From Zygnema cylindricum (taxonomy: Eukaryota > Streptophyta > Zygnematophyceae > Zygnematales > Zygnemataceae): DNA of 54,823 nucleotides. The first letter of the stretch is position 1, and each line of letters opens with the position of its first letter. A program made the translations under genes and the position numbers. Below the pieces are notes generated by a model that saw nothing but the letters and a program-made list of their open reading frames with translations, did not search any database and was not told where the DNA came from. This document shows positions 32,590 to 42,129 of the stretch, one piece after another. The DNA lies in NCBI GenBank assembly GCA_037447655.1, contig JBBHKE010001837.1:24384-79206 (forward strand). Direction: 5' to 3'.

Positions 32590-33390
32590 TAGAGATTAAA
32601 TTCTTACCCAACTGAGGTATGTAGAGTATATTAGAGAAAGTAACTATAGACGTATAACCTTCCACTAGCACTTTCAGAACCCACTATAGTAGTAGTCACT
32701 ACTCTCCCATCCCCGTACTCTATCTCTTCCGTGGGGATCTTTCTCAATTTTTATATACATTAAGGAACTCAAGTCTATGATCTAATCTTCTTCCAGAGCT
32801 TTCCGGTCAGCTCTGATTGCGCGCTTCTACTTTCGTGATATTTTCGTCTCCTCCAACTTCTCATTGAGAATGAGCTCTGCGTTCTGCTCATCTGAGGTCT
32901 CCTCCTCTCCTGACTCCCTTTTCACTTGTCTCGTCACAAGTGTATTTTTCTTCCCTCTAGAAATACCACCAGACTGATTCTCTTTGAGCCTCAACTGCGT
33001 TAGCTTGGTGATCTTTGCTACTTAGTGACTACATTTCTTGCAAAAATGGCAAAGTCCTTTTGGAGTCATCGGTCCTCCGGACTTATTCCCCCTCCACCAA
33101 ACTTCCCATAAGGTATTTTAGGATCGTTGCACCACTGATCTCTACCGGGAGCTAGAGCCTGGACACTCTTTCCTCCTCTCCGGATCTCAACAGTGCTCTC
33201 TCGGACGATGATCATTCTGACCAACGAGTTTCACATCCATAAGGTGTCGTCGAGGTCTTGTACTCGTTTAACCACATTTTCAAAATCATTTGGTAATTTT
33301 GTGCTAAAGATATTGACTTTGACTTATATGGCTCCTATCTAACCCGAACTTTACAACTCCATATAAAAAGATGTTATAACATTACAATAG
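32590..33390 (-). pseudogene. Degenerate Copia gag-protease fragment
   Basis: Minus-strand sequence parallels 49.1-49.7 kb of element C: a decayed zinc knuckle (GLCHFCKKCSH near 33030), a spacer rich in arginine and glycine codons, and the protease region with 'gagtacggggatgggag' and 'atcatagac'-like remains. No long open frame is left. Its flanks are the F LTR and a C-type LTR piece, so it belongs to another truncated element. Confidence 0.65.
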
Positions 33391-33401
33391 TCCATCATCT
33401 T

Positions 33402-33592
33402 TGAAATTCTGTGGTCTCCATTGACCCACAGAATGAGCAGCCTATGTAAAGCCTCTAGGATAATATTTGCCCCTTCTACTTTCCCGCTGAATAAGCGCCG
33501 CCCAGGCACACAAATATTATGACCACTATCACCCTTGTGAGGACAAGACTCCCCTGAGTCAAACGCAAAAAGAATCACTGAATTTGCTCATA
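33402..33592 (-). repeat. C-type LTR fragment
   Basis: TGAAATTCTGTGGTCTCCAT and the following 170 bp match the LTRs at 45095 and 50391. It stops abruptly at 'gaatttgctc', where the truncated family B LTR begins. Confidence 0.85.
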
Positions 33593-34523
33593 TACTTGTT
33601 GCTGTGATGCCATGCTGACCTTATCTGATATCACAGTTGCGTTGCTCCAATATCACAGCTGCGATGCTCCAATATCACACCTGCGCTGAAGTATCATTGC
33701 AGTCATAGCAAAGATACATCAACTATAGCAGTCTGTGCAAGAAAGGTGATTTGAATATTAGTCAACTTGTGTGAAGATAAATTGACGAAGACATGATTTA
33801 GTGAGTCTGTAACTCCAAAGGGGGTACACAGACTCGGTGCACTTCAGGCACACGTGTTAGTCTGTGAGGAAGTCAAGATTGGTCGCTCCGGACGAAAAAG
33901 TAGAGTTCCATTGGGGACCAGATTTACATGTGGAGGTTCGTCTTCGGTGATGAAATAATACGCTGACGGCGGACAGAGTCCTCTGTCAATATTTGGAAGA
34001 GAACTATTGACTGCAGCGTCATTCAACAGACAAACCTTGAACGCGCAATATTTTATTTTAGCGGTTGTTCGCTCTTAAATTGTTACAAATATAATTGTAC
34101 GGCTGACGGCGGAGTTTTGTTTGATGAAAATAAGTGTACCGATTGGCCACAATAATTGTGGTACGGCGTGATAAGCTATAAGTTCACTTGCATATTTAGG
34201 TCTTAGATTATTTTTACGAATTAGGATTCAAGTTCTGTATGAAAAATTGCGAAGCAGTTTTCTGAGTATTTTTAAATTGTAATATCATTGTGAACTTTTG
34301 GCAGAACCTTGTGACAGTCAACATGTGGTTTATTTGGTACATATTCTATATTGTGGCAAATTTGCAGACCTAGGGTGTGTGTGATTTGCTTGGGGCTTCA
34401 TTGTGAAGTTGGTAGTTTGTGGGATTTTTTGAGAGTTTCCTCTTTTCACAATTATTGTCATGGCAACAGCTGGTGCCGTGCTTCTTCATTTACTTTAGTG
34501 GCACCAACTGCCTCAAATCCACA
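33593..34523 (+). repeat. Truncated 5' LTR of Copia B
   Basis: Homology to 38.82-39.73 kb; ends CTCAAATCCACA, followed by GGTCACACGACC in place of the usual primer site. Confidence 0.8.
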
Positions 34524-37500
34524 GGTCACACGACCTCCCTCACGGATCGTGGTGTTAAATGGGCAAAAGTATCTTTATTGGGCGGATTTGACTAAGTCTT
34601 ATTTGAAACAAGTGAAATTATATGATGTGTTTTCTGGTATTTTTCCGGATACGGATCCCGAGTTTGGAAAGAAAAATGATAATGCATTGCATGTTTTGAA
34701 GTTACTTTTGTCAAAAGATCTTAACATAACATATTTCAATATCTCTACAACATCTGAAATATGGAAGGCTTTTAGTGAATCTTATGTCTTAGCTAGTGAG
34801 CAGAATGAGGTTGTAACTGTGGAATAACTTGGGACTATAAACATACTTGGGTTGACATGACATCATATTGTAATGGCTTTGAAACTTCTATTCTCGGAGA
34901 ATGCATGTTTCGGGGGGATTTTTCCTCCTTATCATCAAGCTATGATTCTAATGAGAGGGCTTCCTACTCAATCTAGAGGAGCAGTTGAGCATCTAAGAAG
35001 GTTAGAGAAGAGTAAATGGAATATAGCTGTAGCTCAGGCTTATATCTTAGACGAAGAGGCAACTCAGATAGCATTAATTGTGGTCAATCATTCGTAACTT
35101 TGAATGCACAGACATATAAGCCGGTTGGATTTTTTGGAAATAGAAACTTTACCCCCAATCCAAATTATAGGAAATATGATAGGTGTGTCTATTTCTTTGG
35201 TTAAGGTCATGTTTTCCGGCCGTGTCCCGCATTTATAAAAGCGTGTGAAACAGGAATTTATCGTGCGGGGTGGAGGGTGCGATCAGAGGATTCATCACCA
35301 AAATTTTCGGCATCAAAACTGCCGGTTAAAAATGCGGTGTTCCTTGGATTTGATGAGACGTCACAAGATGAACAGTCGGAAAAAAATGAAGATGTGGTCA
35401 GATTTCTGCAATCGGATGATGATGAGTTATTTTCTCTTGCAAAAGATCTCATGGAGGGACCTCGAGAGAACGGATGGATTATGGACTCCGGATTCTCCTC
35501 CCACATGTGCGGCAACCGAGTTTACTTCAAATCGCTTACTCCAATTCCCACTCGTCGGATTTATTATGCGGATGACAGCGGTGTGGAAGCTACGACAAAG
35601 GGAAGCGTGGATTTAGCATGTGACATCAATGGTCAGATTGTAAAGAGAACGTTGCATGATGTTCTCTATATCCCAAAGTTTACAAAAAAAATGTTTTCCA
35701 CTTCGGTAACAGAAATGAAAGGTTTTGAAATTTTACAAAAGAATGGGAAAAAGGTAGTAAGCGAAGATGGAAGGAAAGCTTTGATAGGAACTAGAGGCCC
35801 AAACTTGTTGTACTGGATGGACTTGGCTATTAAAATTGACTTTGCATACTCCAGTGTCCTTCCGGAAAATGTTTTGTGGCACAAGTGGCTCAGTCATGTT
35901 CATCATGAAAGGCTTGATAAAATGGTAAAGCAAAATATAATAGATGGTGTTAAATTAGGACAAACAAATTCCCATGTATGTGATTGATGTGCTTTGGGAA
36001 AACTTCATAAGCTGCCATTACCTCAGAAAGCAGATAACCGGGCCACAGATTTGCTGCAAATTATTCTTCGGATGTGTGGGGACCATCAAAAGTTCCTTCA
36101 CTCAGTGGCAACCGGTTTTTGGTCCCTTTTATGGATGACTTCTCAAGATATAGCAAGGTTTACTTAATGAAAGAAAAGAGTGAAGTGCTCACTCACTTCA
36201 AACATTTTCGGGTATCGGCCAAAAACTTCATGGGAAACCGATCCTTTCCCTTCGGTCCGACAACGGAGGGGAATATATTTGTCATACATTCTCTAAATAT
36301 TTAAAAGACACTGACATTTCTTGGCAATTTACAGTTCCTTTTACTCCGAAACAAAATGGAGAAACGGAAAGACTCAACCAAACACTAACAGAAAGCGCAA
36401 AATCTATGTTACTAGATAAGGGAATATATTTCAAATTATGGGGTGAGGCTTTCTCGTGTGCGTCTTATATTATGAATAGAATAGAGACTAGAGCAATGAA
36501 AGGGAAAATACCATATGAAGTGTGGACCGGAAGAAAACCGAATGTTAGTCACTTCCGGGTTTTTGGGAGTAAATCTTTTATTTTGGATAATCTCCCTATT
36601 TCTAAGCTTAGACCGAAATCGATTCCCATAATTTTTGTGGGTTATGATGATGAATCCGTGGGCTATAGAGAATATAATACTGATAGGAATACTCTTCAGA
36701 CTGCTAGAAATATTCACGTTAAAGAAAAGAGTAGATCGGTAGATGTTTTTGGTATGACAAATTTTGAAAAAGATTCCAAAATCAAAGAATATTTTATTTT
36801 TGAAAGAATTCTTCTCACTTCACCTAGTCAACTTTGGACACTTCAACTGGTCCACGTGTGGAGGATACTCCTCCTCCTCTTCTACCTCCTCCTCCTCGGC
36901 GGCAACCTACGGATCCAACAATTCCAACCTCAGATTTTCCGGGGGGAAGAAGGCAAAGCAGCAGGCTGCGAAACAGCGACGCTCCTCTATTTTTTGTCAG
37001 CACGCTGGAACTAGGTGAAAAGTGTGAAATTGCGAGGCTGCTGCGACGCAGCGAAGCGGCGATGCTGCGACGCTACCAAGCTTCGATGCTGCAAAGCTGT
37101 GAGGCTGCTCTATTGTCTACCTCCACGATGGAACCAGTCATAATGCATGAAGCTTTTTCAGCTCATGAAAGGATCAATGGATCTCCGAAGTCAACGATGA
37201 AATGCAATCGATAAAGGAGGCTCAAACCTGGGAACTTGTGGAGCTTCCGTCGGATCGAAAGGCCATCATTTGTAAGTGGGTCTTGAAATTCAAGTTTAAT
37301 CCGAATCACTCTATTGAAAGATATAAAGCTAAACTTGTTGCTAAAGGTTATAGTCACAAGGAGGGAATTGACTATGAAGAGACTTTCTCTCCAGTTGTAC
37401 GATTTCCAATTGTTAGAATTTTGTTGTCTTTAGCGGCCATTGAAGATATGGAGTTACATCAAATAGATGTTAATACAACTTTCTTGCATGGAAATCTAGA

Positions 37501-38721
37501 GGAAGTAATTCATATGAAGCACATTGAAATGTATGAAAAGACTGGAAAAGAAAATCTTGTCTGTAAATTGTTGAAATCATTGTACGGTATGAAGCAGCTC
37601 TGCTTTCATGTCTGTAGAATCTGAAACTAGATGAGTTTCAAACGAGTCTTAGATTCGTTAGGATTAGCTCAGATCACTTAGTTTATGTTATGGAAGGGGA
37701 AGATGGGATAATTTACATTGCTGTATATGTAGATGATTTGCTACTGTTAAGCAAGTCATTAAATATGATTAAGAAAATAAAGACAGCCTTCAATTCAAGA
37801 TTTGTGATGAAGGATTTAGGTGAGGCAAGGTATATTCATGGAATTCAAGTAAAAAGGGATAGCAATCGGAGAACAATCCATCTAATGCAGCGGGAAGTGA
37901 TAAGAAATGTGCTTGAAAAACTTGGCAAGGCAGAGGCAAAGGGAAGTGCCACTCCCATGGAATTTAAGTAAAAAGTGGAAGGCATGGAGACCAATGGGGG
38001 AGTCATCTTTGATGACATCTAGGATTCAAGGGAGGCAAATTTTATAGCCACCATTCCTTACCGACAGATTGTTGGGAGCCTCATCTACTTCATGAACTGC
38101 ACGAGGCCAGATATTGCGGCACCAGTAGGTGTTTTGAGTCAGAGTTTACAGAATCGGAGGAAATCAGTTTGGGAGGCAACAAAGAGGGTTCTTTGATACC
38201 TTGCAAGGACACGGAATCTTCGACTTGCTCTCGATGGAGATGAAGTCAAAATTCAAACATGGAGCGATTTTAGCTACGGAGACATGACAAGCCGCCGTTC
38301 CACAACCGGATTCATTTTGAAGATTGGAAGAAGAACATGTTGTTGGAGCATCAAGCTTCAAAAGGTATCAGCTCAGTCTACAATGGAGGCTGATTATATG
38401 GCACAGAGCTCAGCTGTTAAGGAGTTACTATGGGTGAAGTCTCTCCTTCATTTTATACAACCCGGACCTCAAATAGTCTGGTGTGACAACTACGTAGCCA
38501 TTGCGATTGCATCCAACCTAAGTCATCACTTCAATAGCAATCACATTAACATCAAGCTGCATTTTGTAAGAGAGAAGGTGATGAACATAATTTTAAAGCT
38601 CAGTTATCTTCTGGATGAGACGATGGTAGCAGATATGATGACTAAGCCTTTACCTGCACCTAAGTTGAATTTTTGTAGGGAGGAATGTGGACTCAGTGGC
38701 CGAGAGAGTCTAAAGGTTTAG
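34524..38721 (+). pseudogene. Copia B gag-pol polyprotein, multiply broken
   Basis: Recognisable in order: gag (VVLNGQKYLYWADLTKSYLK), a ruined zinc knuckle (CVYFFG, stop, GHVF near 35.18 kb), protease (IMDSGFSSHMC, where alanine of the DSGA motif is replaced), integrase finger (WHKWLSHVHHERL), integrase C-part (GEAFSCASYIMNRIETRAM), RT (VLKFKFNPNHSIERYKAKL; AVYVDDLLLL) and RNase H (RRSTTGFILKIGRR; TMEADYMAQS; MVADMMTKPLPAPKLNF). Frameshifts and stops lie between nearly all domains, for example at 34827, 35097, 35985, 37014 and 37624. It is related to the fragment at 457-686. Confidence 0.9.
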
Positions 38722-38726
38722 GGGTG

Positions 38727-39732
38727 TGTTGTTTTGGAAACCATGAGTCCTCTCTATATCTGTTGCTATAGTGCCATGCTGCACTAAGTCTAACATCACA
38801 GCTGGGAACCTTGAATACTATATACTTGTTGTTGTGCTGCTATGCTGCGTTCATCTGACAACGCAGCTGCGTTGCTCTAACATCATAGCGGCACTAACAT
38901 ACCATAGCAGTCATAGCAGTTACAGTTGAGTGATAGTAACTATAACAGTTTGCGCAAGAAAGGTGTTCTGAATATTAGTCAATTTGTGTGAAGATAAATT
39001 GAAGAAGACATGATTTAGTGAGCATGTAACTCCAAAGGGAGTACACAGACTCGGTGCACTTCAAACACACATGTTAGTCCGTGAGGAAGTTAAGATTGGT
39101 TGCTTTTGACGAAGAAGTAGAGTTTCATTGGGGACCGGATTTACACGTGGAGGTTCTTCTTCGGTGATGAAAGAATATGCGGACGGCGAACAGAGTCCGC
39201 CGTCAATTTTTGGAAGAGAACTTTTGACTGCACCGTAATTCAGCAGAAAAAACCTTGACCGTGCACTATTTTTTTTTTACGGTTGTCCGCTCTTAAATTG
39301 TTGGAAATATTATTGTACGGTTGACGGCGGAGTTTTGTTTGATGAATATTAGTGTACTGATTGACCACGATATTTGTGGTACAACGTGATTAGCTATAAG
39401 TTCACTTGTATATTTAGGTCTTAGATTATTTTTGGGAATTAGGATTTAAGTTGTGTCTCAAAAGTTGCAAAGCAGTTTTCTGACTGTTTTATAATTGTAA
39501 GATGATTATGATCTTTTGGCAGAATCTTGTGAAATTCTGCGTGTGTTTTCTTTGGATCATATTCCATATTGTTGCAAATTTGTAGACCTACGGTGTGTGT
39601 GATTTGCTAGGGGCTTCATTGTGAAGTTGGTTAATTGTGGGATTTCCTGAGAGTTTCCTCTTTGCACATTTGATTGTTATGGCTACTGCCGATGCTTCTT
39701 CATTTTTTTCAAAGGCACCAGCTGCCTCAAAT
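38727..39732 (+). repeat. 3' LTR of Copia B
   Basis: Begins TGTTGTTTTGGAAACC after the polypurine tract. Similarity to the other copies ends after GCCTCAAAT, a few bases short of the expected CA terminus. Confidence 0.85.
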
Positions 39733-39917
39733 AAAAGAATACTATTACTTTTGAAAATGTATACCAAAGGTGTTAACAAATCCGTGGCCGCCACTATGTG
39801 AAGATGAGATGTTGCCAAACCCTTAGTGGGATGTCTCAAGATGAAGTGTCTCGATGCCAAGGTGTTATACACCCATGAGAGAGCTTCGTTCCCCTCAAAC
39901 TTTACACCCGATACCTC
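39733..39917. other. Short unassigned spacer
   Basis: Lies between the Copia B LTR and the TRIM array. A minus-strand open frame crosses it but shows no known motif. Confidence 0.4.
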
Positions 39918-40021
39918 TATTGGATTGGCACGTGAAGTCGGTCCAATACGGGGTAGAATATGGAAATATCCATACTCGAGCCGCCCGTAATAAATGGGTA
40001 CGGCCCGCCAATCTCGACATC

Positions 40022-40093
40022 GAGCTGGTGGCACAGTGGTAGTGCGTTCGCAGCTAAAGTGAAAGGTCCCAGGTTCGAACCCTGGCCGTCTCA
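40022..40093 (+). repeat. tRNA-like sequence, TRIM LTR 1
   Basis: 72 nt that fold as a cloverleaf: acceptor GAGCTGG with CCGTCTC (one mismatch, one G-U), D-stem GCAC/GTGC, anticodon stem TTCGC/GTGAA, a 5-nt variable loop, T-stem CCAGG/CCTGG with loop TTCGAAC. A box TGGCACAGTGG and B box GGTTCGAACCC are near consensus. The 7-nt anticodon loop AGCTAAA lacks U33, so a working tRNA is unlikely; a Pol III promoter is plausible. Confidence 0.8.
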
Positions 40094-40145
40094 ATTTTCC
40101 CAAGTGTGGGACATGCCGAATCCCGGATTTCTAGGAAATCTAACA

Positions 40146-40158
40146 TGGTATCGGAGCC
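40146..40158 (+). other. Primer-binding site of the TRIM-like element
   Basis: TGGTATCGGAGCC directly after the LTR terminus AACA. Confidence 0.85.
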
Positions 40159-40307
40159 AGCGGGATTGCGGATGGTTTGACCGGCTTTCCCGTGAGGGGG
40201 GGTATTGGATTGGCACGTGAAACCGGTCTAATACGGGGTAGAATATGGAAATATCCATACTCAAGCCGCCTGTAATAAATGGGTACGGACCCGCCAGTCT
40301 CGACATT

Positions 40308-40379
40308 GAGCTTGTGGCACAGTGGTTGTGCGTTCACAGCTGAAGTGAAAGGTCCCAGGATCGAACCCTGGCCGGCTCA
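40308..40379 (+). repeat. tRNA-like sequence, TRIM LTR 2
   Basis: Same fold as in LTR 1, with anticodon stem TTCAC/GTGAA perfect, loop AGCTGAA, acceptor 3' strand CCGGCTC. The B box has one change (GGATCGAACCC). Confidence 0.8.
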
Positions 40380-40622
40380 ATTTTCCCAAGTGTGGGACAT
40401 GCCGAATCCCGAATTTCTAGGAAATCTAACAGCCTCTATCTTAGGGGGAATGGGAGTAACGGGCTCCTTCTATTTCTCCTTTCCTCTCACCGTCACAGGC
40501 TTTCCCGTGAGGGGGGGTATTGGATTGGCACGTGAAGCTGGTCCAATACGGGGTAGAATATGGAAATATCAATATTCGAGCCGCCCGTAATAAATGGGTA
40601 CGAACCCGCCAGTCTCGACATC

Positions 40623-40694
40623 AAGCTGGTGGCACAGTGGTAGTGCGTTTGCAGCTGAAGTGAAAGGTCCCAGGTTCGAACCCTGGCCGGCTCA
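40623..40694 (+). repeat. tRNA-like sequence, TRIM LTR 3
   Basis: Same 72-nt fold; first base A instead of G, B box GGTTCGAACCC intact. Confidence 0.8.
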
Positions 40695-40903
40695 ATTTTC
40701 CCAAGTGTGGGACATGCCGAATCCCGGATTTTTAGGAAATCTAACAGCCTCTATCTTAGGGGGAATGGGAGTAACGGGCTCCTTCTATTTCTCCTTTCCT
40801 CCCTCTGACACACTATTTACGTTCATCTGCTTTCTTCGTTAGACCAGATTAAAATACAGAAAATCTGATATTGCCAAACACAGATGGAGTTCTTCGGGAT
40901 GGA

Positions 40904-41951
40904 TGTCTTCTAGAAATTAATGGTTTTTTTAGTATTTTCTAGGTTTTGTAAAAGATAAAATGCAGAAACGGAGCAGAGGCAGTTTGCCTCTAACTCCTCT
41001 CCTTGGCTCCCACACTTGTCGCAATCATTATGAGTTGGAGAGGGAGCTAGAGCTATGGCTGCCGAATGTATCCTGAAAGAGGCACGCAAAAGTTTTGTAG
41101 ATATACTAAAATATAACTTGACAGGTCTAGGGTTTGATCACGCGACTCGCCATCTGAAAAAGTTTCCGGTAGCCGGTAGCTTTAACCAATTGGTCTAGAT
41201 ATAGCGATATACGATGTAGGATTTGATAGGTATTTATATGTTACCATGTAGATTAACTTATCTAACGGAATAGTAGGGCATAGTTTAAGTTTGCATTGTA
41301 CAAAGTATGGAACATCTCAAAACAGGTCTCTTGCATTTGTTTCAAACTTGAAACAAATATCGCGCAAATATTTACTACCGCTAAGATTGAAATCCGGTTT
41401 TGATCAGACGGCAACAACTGATGCCGGGATCGCGGAATATGATTTTGGCGGTTTGCGGTTACCTCCACATCGAGTGACACGTGGATCAACCGCATTGGAT
41501 AGTGGCATCTCCGAGGATTACAGGAATGAATCCCGATATGACATGTGTCGACGATTTCAAGATGTTGTACAATGTCCGTACAAAAAGTACACCCGCACAT
41601 GTACCTTTCTGTACGACACATTATTTTGATTAAAGTCATACGTCAATAAAAGGAGTTATAGAGATATTTAGGTATCAGAAAAATTTAGGAGATATGACCC
41701 TCTCTCCCAAAGAGCTCCTATACAAAAGGTCAACTTTGACCCACCAAAACTTATTGCTCAGGGTAGAAAATTCAAATATTATTTGTGTTATCGACTCGCA
41801 AGAGTCTTGCCTTCACACGAACAAAGGTGGTCATAGTTCATGTGTATCAGGGTGGGATTTATTCTTACTGAAACACAAAGAGGTCAAGGCTATCCTAGAG
41901 GCTTCGTGTGAGGTGCCCATTGTGAGGATCTATAGAGGTCTCACGATTGCA
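40904..41951 (+). repeat. 5' LTR of Copia D
   Basis: Homologous to 51473-52496 over its whole length ('tctagaaattaat', 'agaggcagtttgcctctaactcc', 'ccggtagctttaaccaattgg'). Start near TGTCTTCTAG; ends GGTCTCACGATTGCA. The expected start codon 20 nt before the end is ATA. Both copies are followed by the same 95-bp spacer and by the beginning of a minus-oriented E-type element. Confidence 0.75.
41124..41199 (-). repeat. tRNA-like block in the D LTR
   Basis: On the minus strand: TCTAGACCAATTGGTTAAAGC (A-box-like, as in class II tRNAs), then GTGATCAAACCCTAGAC (B-box-like). Antisense to element D. Confidence 0.45.
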
Positions 41952-42129
41952 CGCCTCACTCGTCCACTCTCTATTCCAAAATATTGCAATACCGCTTTTC
42001 CCATAATGCTCACGTTCTCACCGTTTCCCTATAAATGAATCTTATCTATCGAAAATGGCCACCCAAGAGAGTGGGCCCATAACTTGGAATTTTGTGTCCC
42101 CCATTGGATCACATAATACTTCCTTTGTA

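Larger units (their letters stand above)
33593..39732 (+). mobile_element. Degenerate Copia retrotransposon B
   Basis: Two LTRs (33593-34523, missing about 95 bp of its start; 38727-39732) enclose a decayed polyprotein in plus orientation. The polypurine tract and TGTTGTTTTGG start before the second LTR are clear. LTR divergence and the number of lesions point to an old insertion. No target duplication can be read because the left end is missing. Confidence 0.88.
39918..40746 (+). mobile_element. TRIM-like miniature LTR retroelement, tandem array of three LTRs
   Basis: Three near-identical LTRs (39918-40145, 40203-40431, 40518-40746; 228-229 bp) start TATTGGATTGGCACGTGAA and end AAATCTAACA. 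The first is followed by TGGTATCGGAGCC, one mismatch from the plant initiator-Met primer site, then a 57-bp internal region ending in a G-run polypurine tract that abuts the second LTR. No coding capacity. The second and third LTRs are followed instead by a shared 'gcctctatcttaggggg' sequence, so the array probably grew by unequal recombination. 'cctct' occurs beside the outer ends and may be the target duplication. Every LTR carries a tRNA-like sequence. Confidence 0.85.

Noticed and set aside
39588-40103. 171-codon minus-strand open frame
   Set aside because: It runs through the reverse of a Copia B LTR, an unassigned spacer and a TRIM LTR; a chance composite.
40022-40694. Three functional tRNA genes in tandem
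   Set aside because: The cloverleaf is good, but U33 is missing, the putative anticodon changes between copies (CTA, CTG, CTG), and each lies inside an LTR-like repeat with primer site and polypurine tract.
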